Source of the DNA: Nocardia harenae NBRC 108248
GTDB taxonomy: Bacteria > Actinomycetota > Actinomycetes > Mycobacteriales > Mycobacteriaceae
Direction: 5' to 3'
DNA length: 64,000 nucleotides
Assembly (NCBI RefSeq): GCF_001612885.1
Contig: NZ_BDBH01000004.1
Location: forward strand, 372,001-436,000
This document shows positions 34,737 through 42,906 of this stretch, piece by piece; the first letter of the stretch is position 1; every line of letters begins with the position of its first letter. The notes under the pieces were generated by a model. It saw only the letters and a program-made list of their open reading frames with translations. It made no database searches and was not told the DNA's origin. The translations under genes and the position numbers were made by a program.

Positions 34737-36776
34737 TCAGCTGTCGGCGGCCGGGCGCAGCGCGACCGGGGTGCGGTCGGCCAGCGGGACCTCGAACCGC
34801 GCGGTGCCGGTCTCGTCGGCGGTCACCGGCGTGGTCGTGCCCGCGATGTCGGCGAGGTAGCCGCCGCCGGGGCGCAGCCGGGTGACCCGCACCTCGGTGC
34901 GGACCGTGCCCTCGACCGGGTAGAGCACGAAATCGAGCCGCTCGCCGTCGGTCTCGGCCCGGGCGACCATCGCGTCGTCGTACTCGACGTGGTCGAGCAG
35001 CGGGCCGGTGCTCCACGCCTCGGGCAGGCCGCGCTCGACGAGATCCAGCCAGCCGCCCTTGCGGGTGAACGCACCGCGGGCCAGCAGCGCGACCGCGGAC
35101 AGCGAGGCGCCGGGGAACTGCAGGGTGCCGTTCTCCCGGTTCGACGGGGTGACCTCGAATGCCTCGTCCCACGCCGCCCGTGCCAGCTCCTCGTCTCCGG
35201 CCTCGCGTGCGGCATCCATGATTCCGCCGTACTGCGCGAGCTTGCCGCCCCCGGCATTGCCGTGGTCGAAGCCGCGGGGCATGTCCTTGAAGATCGTTCC
35301 GGTCGGCGCGCCGTTCTCGTCGTAGGTCCACACCCCCGCCCTGGTGAGCGCCCAGCCGCGGTCCGCGAGCTCGGGGACGAGCGGCCGCATCTCCACACTG
35401 GTGAACGGGACCGCGCCGTTGCCGTAGCCGGTCCGGGTGGACTTGAACATCAGCGAGGTGCCGTCGGGGCGGTGGAACTCCTCGTCGATGGTCTTGGTGA
35501 AGCCGTGCTTGATGCGATCCCAGTAGTTCGTGCCGAGCATCCGGTCGTGGATGCGGAAGGTGTTGGCGGCGGTGCCGTTGCAGAACGGGTAGAGCCAGTT
35601 GGGCTCGCAGACGATCATCGACCACGGCGATTCGCCGAGGTCGGCCTCGATGGCATCACACATGGTGCTCAGCGAGTACTCGTAGCGGCGATCGGCGTCC
35701 CAGGTGAAGCGCAGCGAGCCGGGTTCGAGGTAGCGCAGATCCCCGGTGGCGGACTGGTAGGTGGCGATCTGCAGGCCGTAGAACCCGGTGAGCATGACGT
35801 TCTGCTTGCGGACCGGATCCGGGTTGTTCTCCAGGTTGCCCCACAGGTTCTCCAGCCACCAGTAGCTCCACACCTTGCGCTGCTGGTACTTCGCGATCAG
35901 GTTGCGCTGCGCCGCGCTGAGGTAGCCGTGGAAGGCGGGCATCCGGGCGTACTGCAGCATCGACAGTGCCCAGCCGACCTGGTTGATCTGGTAGCGCACG
36001 GCGGTCGGCTGGAACTGCTCGAGGATGTCGTAGTTCGACCAGTCGTCGGCGTCCTGCCTGGCGACGTCGAGCACGGTGCGCGCGAGCAGCAGTTCGTCGC
36101 GGGTCAGCTCGGGGCCGACGAAGGGCTCCGGCCGGTCGTCGCCGCGCAGCGGCGGGGAGAACGCTTCCAGGTACTTGTTGGTCTCGGTCGCCACCGCCTG
36201 CTGCTTGTGCAGGTCCTGCCTGGCGCGCTGGACCAGCCACGCGGTCGCGCCGGCCACCGCCAGCGGCACGGCCACCCGCGCCGCGTCGTGCACCTTCGAC
36301 GACTTCTCGGCTGCCCCGCCCGCGAGCAGGGCGCTGCCGAGCCAGGTCAGCGGGGTCATCAGCATATTGCCGTTGCCGATCCACACGATCAGGCCGGTGG
36401 CGCTGGTCAGCGCGGACAGCGCGCCACGCACCGGCTTCCCCGCGTAGGCGTAGCCGCCGCCGGGCAGCATCAGCCCGAGGCCGGTCGCGCGCCCGCGCCG
36501 GGAGCCGGCCAGCGCGCTCAGGCCGAGCCCGGCGAGCTCGACGGCGCCGAGAATCGCGAAGGTGCGCCGCTGCCTGGCGCGAGTGAGCGGGCCGTTGCGG
36601 TACCTGCGTTCGGGGATCACGATCGTCGACGGGTAGACCGCGCCCGCGTCGAGGTCGGGGTGTGCGAGCAGCTCGCTCCGCCGCGCGGGCGGTGCGACGG
36701 TGGCGAGCGCGCCGACCGCGCCTGCCGCCAGTGCCAGCGAGCTGCGTGCGACTCGGCGTCGAGTGCGTCTGTTCAT
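34737..36776 (-). CDS. Linalool dehydratase/isomerase-like protein with N-terminal membrane region
   Basis: 679 residues. From about residue 240 the sequence matches the (alpha/alpha)6-barrel linalool dehydratase/isomerase family: NYDILEQFQPTAVRYQ, ARMPAFHGY and the pair Cys390/Cys399 in VCEPNWLYPFCN, the same 9-residue spacing as the catalytic Cys pair of the Castellaniella enzyme. Residues 1-190 hold an Arg-rich signal-like start and several hydrophobic segments (about 14-30, 73-90, 118-134, 146-155, 168-182), so the barrel is probably anchored at the membrane; which side it faces cannot be told. It would convert tertiary to primary allylic alcohols or dehydrate them. Regulated with the ALDH operon by the shared dyad. 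Confidence 0.8.
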   Translation of the reverse strand: MNRRTRRRVARSSLALAAGAVGALATVAPPARRSELLAHPDLDAGAVYPSTIVIPERRYRNGPLTRARQRRTFAILGAVELAGLGLSALAGSRRGRATGLGLMLPGGGYAYAGKPVRGALSALTSATGLIVWIGNGNMLMTPLTWLGSALLAGGAAEKSSKVHDAARVAVPLAVAGATAWLVQRARQDLHKQQAVATETNKYLEAFSPPLRGDDRPEPFVGPELTRDELLLARTVLDVARQDADDWSNYDILEQFQPTAVRYQINQVGWALSMLQYARMPAFHGYLSAAQRNLIAKYQQRKVWSYWWLENLWGNLENNPDPVRKQNVMLTGFYGLQIATYQSATGDLRYLEPGSLRFTWDADRRYEYSLSTMCDAIEADLGESPWSMIVCEPNWLYPFCNGTAANTFRIHDRMLGTNYWDRIKHGFTKTIDEEFHRPDGTSLMFKSTRTGYGNGAVPFTSVEMRPLVPELADRGWALTRAGVWTYDENGAPTGTIFKDMPRGFDHGNAGGGKLAQYGGIMDAAREAGDEELARAAWDEAFEVTPSNRENGTLQFPGASLSAVALLARGAFTRKGGWLDLVERGLPEAWSTGPLLDHVEYDDAMVARAETDGERLDFVLYPVEGTVRTEVRVTRLRPGGGYLADIAGTTTPVTADETGTARFEVPLADRTPVALRPAADS

Positions 36777-36834
36777 GTTTCGGTGCTCCCGTGGAGTGGG
36801 TGAGGGTTGCTGAGGGCCGGTCGAGCCAGGGGGG

Positions 36835-36963
36835 TCATGCCCTGGCGGCCGCGCGGCGGCGTTCGGCCTCGATCACGATGTCGTTGAACGACGGGCGCCC
36901 GCGCCGGATCATGCGGGTCTTCAACGACGTGAACAGGGTGGCTACGAACAGGCAGCACGCCAT
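36835..36963 (-). CDS. Small protein of 42 residues upstream of the Ldi-like gene
   Basis: MACCLFVATLF gives a short hydrophobic start with two Cys, then a basic region (SLKTRMIRRGRPSFND) and a helical charged tail ending ERRRAAARA. AGAGGAA precedes the ATG at 36963 by about 8 nt. First ORF behind operator copy 2 and 58 bp before the Ldi-like gene. The longer open frame upstream is the promoter region. No family is recognised; it may be a membrane-associated accessory peptide or a leader-type ORF. Confidence 0.55.
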   Translation of the reverse strand: MACCLFVATLFTSLKTRMIRRGRPSFNDIVIEAERRRAAARA

Positions 36964-37100
36964 CGCGGATTCCTCTCGTCGATTCGGGCGGCCACGAAGG
37001 AATGGACCGGCGGCCTGCGTTCCCGGGGCCGCGTGCCCGGTGGTTCGGCGTTGTCCGATGTCAGTACGCCGTTCGGATGTGACTTGCGTCATGACCGATG

Positions 37101-37129
37101 TTAATACCGACAATTAATGTTGGCAATAG
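37101..37129. promoter_or_regulatory. 29-bp operator dyad, copy 2 (Ldi unit)
   Basis: Begins TTAATACCGACAAT and ends TGTTGGCAATAG, 26/29 identical to copy 1 at 33701-33729. The left flank again holds TGAC-nn-GCGTCAT (37080-37092). It lies between the 3' end of the TetR gene at 37155 and the first minus-strand ORF at 36963, so it should control the Ldi unit. Confidence 0.7.
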
Positions 37130-37154
37130 GCAGATCGTCGCGGCCGACGGTGGT

Positions 37155-37784
37155 TCAGCGCCGGTGCCGCGCCCCGGTCGCGGCAAGGACGAAGTCGACC
37201 AACTGCTCGGCGTAGCTGTCGGCCGCGGCGAGCTGGCGCTCGCGCAGCTGCGGCGGCGCGGCCTGGGCATGCATCATCGCCGCGCCGCAGAGGGCGTCCA
37301 GCAGCAGCGTCACCGAGGTCTCGGGCGGGAGTTCGCCGCGATCGATCGCCCGCCGGACGATCGCGCGGACGGCGATCACCTGGGAGCCGGAGACCTCCCG
37401 GTAGTGCTCGGCCAGGCCGGGCACGAGGTGGGCCTCCAGGCTGAGCCGGAGCGCGGCGCGGCCGCCGTCGGGCAGGTAGATCGCCAGCATCTGCCTGGTC
37501 AGCGAGAGCAGCTCGGTGCGGACGTCGTCGAACTCCGGGTCGGTCACCAGCGCCACCCGGGCGCGCACCGCGTCGATGAGCAGGTCGGTCTTGTTCGGCC
37601 AGCGCAGGTAGACCGAGGCCTTCCCGGCTCCGGCCCGGCGCGCGACCGCGACCATGCTGAAGCCCGCCCAGCCCACCTCGCCGAACACCGCCATGGCGGC
37701 GTCGTAGACGCGCCGGTCGACATCGGGGTCGCGCGGGCGCCCGGAAGCCGGAGCCGCCGGGGCGCCGGCCGCAGTGCTGGCCAT
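37155..37784 (-). CDS. TetR-family regulator
   Basis: 209 residues. Helix-turn-helix at about 25-70 (EVGWAGFSMVAVARRAG, KASVYLRWPNKTDLL), followed by a helical ligand domain with LYLPDGGRAALRLSLEAH-like text. TAGCCT on the minus strand, 6 nt upstream of the ATG, and no Shine-Dalgarno suggest a leaderless transcript. It is divergent from the thiolase/enoyl-hydratase fusion gene and could repress it, and it also lies upstream of operator copy 2. Which of the two nearby TetR proteins binds the 29-bp dyad cannot be decided here. Confidence 0.86.
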   Translation of the reverse strand: MASTAAGAPAAPASGRPRDPDVDRRVYDAAMAVFGEVGWAGFSMVAVARRAGAGKASVYLRWPNKTDLLIDAVRARVALVTDPEFDDVRTELLSLTRQMLAIYLPDGGRAALRLSLEAHLVPGLAEHYREVSGSQVIAVRAIVRRAIDRGELPPETSVTLLLDALCGAAMMHAQAAPPQLRERQLAAADSYAEQLVDFVLAATGARHRR

Positions 37785-37831
37785 GGGTGCAGGCTACGGC
37801 CTGCGGGCGCATTGCGGAACAGTTTGTGTCT

Positions 37832-37860
37832 AGGTATTGTCGCTGCCGGCGATACCGAAC
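37832..37860. promoter_or_regulatory. Related half-sites between TetR and fusion gene
   Basis: AGGTATTGTCG (37832-37842) is near-identical to the right part of operator copy 1 (AGGTATTGTTG), and CGATACCGAAC (37850-37860) resembles its left part. They lie in the 171-bp divergent gap, so this promoter may belong to the same regulon. Confidence 0.4.
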
Positions 37861-37955
37861 GTGTGATGTTCAGTAAGTCGGCCGCGCTCGTCGCCGCGAC
37901 CCGCGCTCTCACCAGCCCCGTCCGCCCCGCTCGGCGGTGGATTCCGGAGGAACCC

Positions 37956-40331
37956 ATGACGATCTACCCCGACCTCGATCCCCGGACCCCGGTGATCATC
38001 GGCGTCGGCCAGGTGGCCGAACGCATCGACGACCCGGAGTACCGCGGCCTCTCCCCGGTCGATCTGGGAGTGGCGGCCGCGCGGGCGGCGGTCGCCGACG
38101 CCGGTGCCGAACCGGAGACGCTCATCGCGGCCATCGACACCCTGGCGACGACCAGGCAGTTCGAGGATTCCGTGCCGGGTGCGCCCGCGCCGCTCGGCAA
38201 ATCGGCCAAGTACCCCGTCTCGGTGGCGCGCCGCCTCGGCGCCGCGCCGCGCCGGACGATCCTCGAGGTCGCGGGCGGACAGTCGCCGCAGCACCTGGTC
38301 ACCGAGTTCGCCAGGGCCATCGCGGCGGGCGAGTCCGATGTCGTCCTGCTGGCCGGCGCCGAGGCGATCTCCACCATCCGTCACCTCGCCGCGGCCGAGA
38401 CCAAGCCCGATTTCACCGACGACCCGGACGGTGACTACGAAGACCGGGGCTTCGGGCTGGCCGGGCTGACCTCGCTCGAACAGGCCGCACACGGCCTCAC
38501 CACCGCACCCGTGCAGTACGCCCTGCTGGAGAATGCCCGCCGGGCGGCCAGGGGCGAGAGCCGGGAGAAGTACGACGCGGCGATGGGCGCGCTGTTCGCG
38601 CCGTTCACCGCCGTCGCGGCCGCCAACCCGCTCTCGGCGGCGCCGCAGCGGCGCTCCGCCGAGGAACTGGTGACCCGCACCGAGCGCAACCGCCCGATCG
38701 CCGATCCCTACCCGCGCTTCCTGGTGGCGCGCGACCAGGTCAACCAGGCCGCCGCCGTGCTGCTCACCTCGGTGCGGACGGCGGAGCGGCTCGGGGTCGA
38801 CCCCGCCCGGTGGGTGTTCCTGCACGGACAGGCGGATCTGCGTGAGCGCCCGCTGCTCGAACGCGCCGAACTGGGATCGGCGCCGTCCGCGGTGGCCGCC
38901 GTCGAGCACGCGCTGGCGGTGGCCGGGGTGAGCCTGTCCGATATCGGCTTCTTCGACTTCTACAGCTGCTTCCCGATCGCGGTCAGCAATATCACCGACG
39001 CCATCGGGCTCTCCCCGGATGATCCGCGCGGGCTCACCCTGACCGGCGGGCTGCCGTTCTTCGGCGGCGCGGGCAACAACTACTCCATGCACGCCATCGC
39101 CGAGGCGGTCGGCCGGGTGCGGGGTGCCCCCGGCAGCCGCGCGCTGGTCTCGGCCAACGGGGGAGTGCTCTCCAAGACCTCGGTGGGCATCTACAGCACC
39201 ACGCCGCGCGCCCTGCGGCCCGACGACAGCGCCGCGCTGCAGCGCGCCATCGATGCCGCGCCCGCCCCCGAACACGTCCGGCACCCGAGCGGCTGGGCGC
39301 GGATCGAGGCCTACACCGTGCAGCACACCCGCTCGCGCCGGATCGGCATCGTGATCGGCCGCCTCGAGGACGGCGGCGGCCGGTTCCTCGCGCAGGTCGC
39401 GCCGGGCGACGACGCGTTGCCTGCCCTGCTGGAGACCGCGGAGCAGCCGGTCGGCCTGCGGGTGTTCGTGACCGCGCTCGGCTACGGCAACCGGGTCACC
39501 GGCACCGAGGAGACCGCCGCGGAGCTCTTCCCGGCCCGGACGCCGGGGCTGCGCGACGACTACGAATTCCTCACGGTGCGACGCGAGGGCCATCTGCTGG
39601 AGATCACCATCGATCGTCCCGAGGTGCGCAACGCGCTGCATCCGCCCGCGCACGAGGAGCTCGACGAGGTATTCGACGCCTACTTCGCCGACCCGGATCT
39701 CTGGGTCGCCATCATCACCGGCGCGGGCGACAAGGCGTTCAGCGCGGGCAACGACCTGCTCTACAGCACCACCGGCAAGCCGATGTACGTGCCGCGCAAT
39801 GGATTCGGCGGGATCACCACCCGCAGGGCGATGCACAAGCCGGTGATCGCGGCGGTCAACGGCTTCGCCATGGGCGGCGGGTTCGAGATCGCGCTCGCCT
39901 GCCACCTCGTGGTCGTGGGCGCCGACGCCACCTTCGCCCTGAGCGAGGTCAAGGTCGGGCTCGTCGCGGGTGCGGGCGGGGTGATCCGGCTGCCGCGAGC
40001 GATACCGCGCAAGCTCGCCACCGAGCTGATCCTCACCGGGCGGCGCATCGATGCCGAGGAGGCCGCGCTGCTCGGGGTGGTCAACCGGGTCGCGCCCGCC
40101 GGCGGCGCGCTGGCCGAAGCGCGCAGGCTGGCCGCGGAGATCATCGTCAACTCGCCGACCTCGGTCCGGTTGTCGCTGAAGCTGATGGAGCAGACCGAGG
40201 GCATCACCGATACCGTCGCCGCCGTCGCGGCGCCCACCGACGTGGTGGACGAGCTGATGTTCAGCCAGGACGCCACCGAGGGGCTGACCGCGTTCGCCGC
40301 CAAACGGGCGCCGGTGTGGCGCAACCGCTGA
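37956..40331 (+). CDS. Thiolase-like/enoyl-CoA hydratase fusion protein
   Basis: 791 residues. Residues 1-520 are thiolase-fold: PVIIGVGQVAE, then GGLPFFGGAGNNYSMHAIAEAV; the nucleophile position reads EVAGGQSPQ, so the catalytic Cys is missing, while FDFYSCFP keeps a Cys later. From about residue 533 a full crotonase domain follows, with oxyanion segments SAGNDLL and NGFAMGGGFEIALACH. The start at 37956 has GGAGG upstream; the longer open frame is promoter and shadow. It probably hydrates an enoyl-CoA, with the thiolase part as a binding or carrier domain. The substrate may be a branched acyl-CoA from the neighbouring terpenoid genes. Confidence 0.85.
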   Translation: MTIYPDLDPRTPVIIGVGQVAERIDDPEYRGLSPVDLGVAAARAAVADAGAEPETLIAAIDTLATTRQFEDSVPGAPAPLGKSAKYPVSVARRLGAAPRRTILEVAGGQSPQHLVTEFARAIAAGESDVVLLAGAEAISTIRHLAAAETKPDFTDDPDGDYEDRGFGLAGLTSLEQAAHGLTTAPVQYALLENARRAARGESREKYDAAMGALFAPFTAVAAANPLSAAPQRRSAEELVTRTERNRPIADPYPRFLVARDQVNQAAAVLLTSVRTAERLGVDPARWVFLHGQADLRERPLLERAELGSAPSAVAAVEHALAVAGVSLSDIGFFDFYSCFPIAVSNITDAIGLSPDDPRGLTLTGGLPFFGGAGNNYSMHAIAEAVGRVRGAPGSRALVSANGGVLSKTSVGIYSTTPRALRPDDSAALQRAIDAAPAPEHVRHPSGWARIEAYTVQHTRSRRIGIVIGRLEDGGGRFLAQVAPGDDALPALLETAEQPVGLRVFVTALGYGNRVTGTEETAAELFPARTPGLRDDYEFLTVRREGHLLEITIDRPEVRNALHPPAHEELDEVFDAYFADPDLWVAIITGAGDKAFSAGNDLLYSTTGKPMYVPRNGFGGITTRRAMHKPVIAAVNGFAMGGGFEIALACHLVVVGADATFALSEVKVGLVAGAGGVIRLPRAIPRKLATELILTGRRIDAEEAALLGVVNRVAPAGGALAEARRLAAEIIVNSPTSVRLSLKLMEQTEGITDTVAAVAAPTDVVDELMFSQDATEGLTAFAAKRAPVWRNR

Positions 40332-40358
40332 CCTCTGCCCGCCGGATCCGGGCTACGG

Positions 40359-40952
40359 CTACGGCAGGCGGCCGGTGAAGAGTTCGGCCGCCTGCTCGAA
40401 CCGGTCCTCGAGATGGTCGAGCAGCCGGGGCTGCCGGTTCAGCACGGCGTTCTCGAAGCTGGCGCGGTCGGTGATGGTGAAGGCCAACGACGACCAGAGC
40501 ATCGGCCGGGCGTCGTCGTCGGGCCGCACACCCATCCGCTCGGCGATGATGTCGGCCACCATCCGGACCCAGTGCCGCTCCCGCTCGGTGTAGGCGGACA
40601 GCAGCCGGGGCGTGTCGTAGATCAACCGGACGACGGCGGCGTCGACGGCGGCGCACTCGCGCGCCGTCGCCACCATGGCTCCCATCAGCACCCGCCAGGG
40701 CGGCTCGCCGCCCGGATGATCGCGGACGTGCCTGTGGACGACGGGCGCCACCTCGTCGAACAGGCTGATGACCGCGTCTTCCTTGGACGAGAAGTGGCGG
40801 TAGAAGGTCCGCTGCACCACGCCGACCCGGTCGACGATGTCGTTGACCGAGACATTGTCGAAGCCGCGTTCGACGAACATCTCCAGGGCGGTGCGCTGCA
40901 ATTCCGCGCGTACCGCGAGTCGCTGCCGTTCGCGCAGCGGGGGACGGGTCAC
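40359..40952 (-). CDS. TetR-family regulator
   Basis: 197 residues. Helix-turn-helix within residues 20-60 (VERGFDNVSVNDIVDRVG, QRTFYRHFSSKEDAV), then an all-helical ligand domain. GTG start with AAAGG upstream on its strand. It is convergent with the fusion gene (27 bp apart) and divergent from the NTF2-like gene at 41202, with a 249-bp gap between. Likely target: itself and the NTF2-like gene. No ligand evidence. Confidence 0.85.
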   Translation of the reverse strand: MTRPPLRERQRLAVRAELQRTALEMFVERGFDNVSVNDIVDRVGVVQRTFYRHFSSKEDAVISLFDEVAPVVHRHVRDHPGGEPPWRVLMGAMVATARECAAVDAAVVRLIYDTPRLLSAYTERERHWVRMVADIIAERMGVRPDDDARPMLWSSLAFTITDRASFENAVLNRQPRLLDHLEDRFEQAAELFTGRLP

Positions 40953-41068
40953 GCCCTCGCCTTTCGTCGATGGTACGGACCGTTCACCCGACCGCAGGTG
41001 CGGTCATTGTGCCACAGCGGGCGCGCCGTCCGCCCCTTGTCCGGCGGCGACCGCCGGGATATTGTGAC

Positions 41069-41091
41069 TGCGCTTACTGAATTGATGCGCA
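41069..41091. promoter_or_regulatory. Inverted repeat between TetR and NTF2-like gene
   Basis: TGCGC (41069-41073) and GCGCA (41087-41091) flank a 13-bp AT-rich spacer in the 249-bp divergent gap. Weak arms; a possible TetR site or promoter element. The rest of the gap (40953-41201) shows only GC-rich imperfect repeats. Confidence 0.25.
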
Positions 41092-41201
41092 TGACTGACA
41101 GATGAAGCGGGTCATCGGGGCTCGCGCCGTGCGCGTCCGAACCGTCGCCCGGCCTCCCTGTTGCGGCACATCTCGCAGCCATCCGACAAGTGAGGAACGC
41201 C

Positions 41202-41630
41202 GTGAGCGACAAATTCGATGTGGTCGAGACCCACAGCCGGTACTGCGATGCGCTGGATCGGGGGGACGCGGACGCGCTGGTGGACGTCTTCACCGCCGAT
41301 GCCACGTGGACCTGCGGTCCGATGGGGACGTACCGCAATCACGACGGCATCCGGGCGCTGTGCAAGCTGACCGCGGAGGTGACCGGCGGCGCGGTCATGC
41401 ACTCGACCTCGAACCACATCGTCGAGATCGACGGGGACACCGCCCGGCTGCGGTGCTACCTGCTCGGGATCTCCTGGAATCCGGCCGAGGGGATCGCGCC
41501 CAACGTCGGCGGCGCCGGGCGCTACGATGTCGCGCTGGTCCGGGCAGGCGACGCGTGGAAGATTCGGCAGATGGACATCTACCTCTCCGACGATCCCGAC
41601 AAGGCGATCGACGACCGCTTCAAAGCCTGA
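41202..41630 (+). CDS. NTF2-like/SnoaL-type protein
   Basis: 142 residues of the cone-shaped NTF2 fold: HSRYCDALDRGDADALVDVFTADATWTCGP is the family start (named by its ends), and NHIVEIDGDTARLRCYLLGISW and WKIRQMDIYLSDD complete it. Members include ketosteroid isomerases, polyketide cyclases and ring dehydratases, or stand-alone binding proteins. GTG 41202 is preferred since AGGAA lies just upstream; GTG 41190 is in frame. Catalytic residues cannot be assigned with confidence. A dehydrogenase gene lies convergent downstream. Confidence 0.8.
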   Translation: MSDKFDVVETHSRYCDALDRGDADALVDVFTADATWTCGPMGTYRNHDGIRALCKLTAEVTGGAVMHSTSNHIVEIDGDTARLRCYLLGISWNPAEGIAPNVGGAGRYDVALVRAGDAWKIRQMDIYLSDDPDKAIDDRFKA

Positions 41631-41656
41631 CGGCCCGGCCGCGGCCGGGCCCGGCG

Positions 41657-42820
41657 CTATCGGTGCGCGGGCAGGCCGAGCACGCGTTCGGCGAGATGGT
41701 TGAGCGCGAACTCGTTGCTGACCGGCCCGGATCGGGACAGCCGTGCGTCGAGGTAGTGGTCGAGCCAGCCGTTGCGCTCGTCCCACGCCTCGGCCCCGAG
41801 CACCTGCACCGCATGGTCGGCGCAGTCGAACGCGAGGTCCGAGGCCAGCACCTTGGCCGCCTCGGCGGCACCGGCGGCGTCCTGCCCCCGCTCGGCGTCG
41901 TGCCCGGCCGCGGCCTGCCACACCAGCAGCCGCACGGCGGCCGCGCGGGCGTGCAGCCGGGCCAGCGGATGCGCGATCGCCTGGTGCGCGCCGATCGGGG
42001 TACTTCCGGTGACGACACGCGATTTCGCGTGTGCGACTGCGTGATCGAGCGCATAGGTGGCCGAACCGGTGCAGAGCGCGGCGGTCAGGATGCGTTCGAC
42101 GGCGGCGAAGGTCCAGAGCACCCGCATTCCCTGCCCCGGCGTCCCGACGACCGCCTCGGCCGGGACCACCACGTCCTCGAAGTCGAGCTGGTACTGGCGC
42201 ACTCCCTCCCGGTACCGCATAGGGACCTCGGTGACGGTCACCCCCGGCGACCGCGGATCCACCAGAACGGTGGTGTGGCCGCCGTCGGTTCGCCCCAGGA
42301 CGAGCACTCGCTCGGCGAGATCGACGCCGGAGCTGATCCGCTTGCGCCCCGAGACGCTGAAATCATCGCCCTGCGCGCGTATTTCGGTCCGCGCGGCGAA
42401 CAGGTTGTGCCCGGACTCCGGCTCGGTCGCCGCCATGGCGAGATGCACCGAACCGGAGGCGACGCCGGGCAACCAGGCCGTGCGCGCGGCCTGCGGCCCC
42501 GCCCGGTCGATCGCGCGGGCGATGGCGATCGACAGCACCGGCATCCACAGCACGATCCCCCGCTCGGCGAAGGCTTCCAGCACGAGCGCGGCGCCGAGCA
42601 GCCCCGCCCCCTCCGGTCCGTCGAACGCCGAACCCAGGCAACCGGTTTCGCGGAACGCCTGCCACACATCGGGGCGGACGGCGCCGTGCTCGATGGTGTA
42701 CGCGCGGATCGCCACAGCGTCCGCCGTGAATCGCGCCGCCGCCGAGGCCGCCCGCGCCCGCACGGCCCGGTACTGCGGACCGAGGTCGATCGGCTGCGCT
42801 TCGGGGATGGAAAAGGACAT
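41657..42820 (-). CDS. Acyl-CoA dehydrogenase
   Basis: 387 residues of usual length. AATEPESGHNLF, SGRKRISSGVDLAERVLVLGR and VERILTAALCTGSATYALDHAVAHAKSR mark the FAD-binding and C-terminal helical domains. Some motifs are shifted relative to fatty-acid types, so the substrate may be aromatic or cyclic. A 36-bp palindrome lies just upstream, and the next gene (42907, TetR) is in the same orientation; the palindrome makes its control by that TetR likely. Confidence 0.84.
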   Translation of the reverse strand: MSFSIPEAQPIDLGPQYRAVRARAASAAARFTADAVAIRAYTIEHGAVRPDVWQAFRETGCLGSAFDGPEGAGLLGAALVLEAFAERGIVLWMPVLSIAIARAIDRAGPQAARTAWLPGVASGSVHLAMAATEPESGHNLFAARTEIRAQGDDFSVSGRKRISSGVDLAERVLVLGRTDGGHTTVLVDPRSPGVTVTEVPMRYREGVRQYQLDFEDVVVPAEAVVGTPGQGMRVLWTFAAVERILTAALCTGSATYALDHAVAHAKSRVVTGSTPIGAHQAIAHPLARLHARAAAVRLLVWQAAAGHDAERGQDAAGAAEAAKVLASDLAFDCADHAVQVLGAEAWDERNGWLDHYLDARLSRSGPVSNEFALNHLAERVLGLPAHR

Positions 42821-42854
42821 GGCTACTCCCGGTGGGTAAGGACGCGCGACAACG

Positions 42855-42890
42855 CTGACAGAGTAACACTCCAGAGTGTTGCTCTGTCAG
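42855..42890. promoter_or_regulatory. 36-bp palindromic operator before the acyl-CoA dehydrogenase
   Basis: Left arm CTGACAGAGTAACACTC (42855-42871), 2-bp centre, right arm GAGTGTTGCTCTGTCAG (42874-42890): 17-bp arms with one mismatch. Its long perfect symmetry and position between two minus-strand genes mark it as a repressor site. A related half-site recurs at 43608. Confidence 0.75.
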
Positions 42891-42906
42891 GTTCCTGCGG
42901 CCTCGG

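Noticed and set aside
37098..37955. Upstream part of the frame of the thiolase-hydratase fusion
   Set aside because: Antisense to the TetR gene and promoter; the good GGAGG and the domain begin at 37956.
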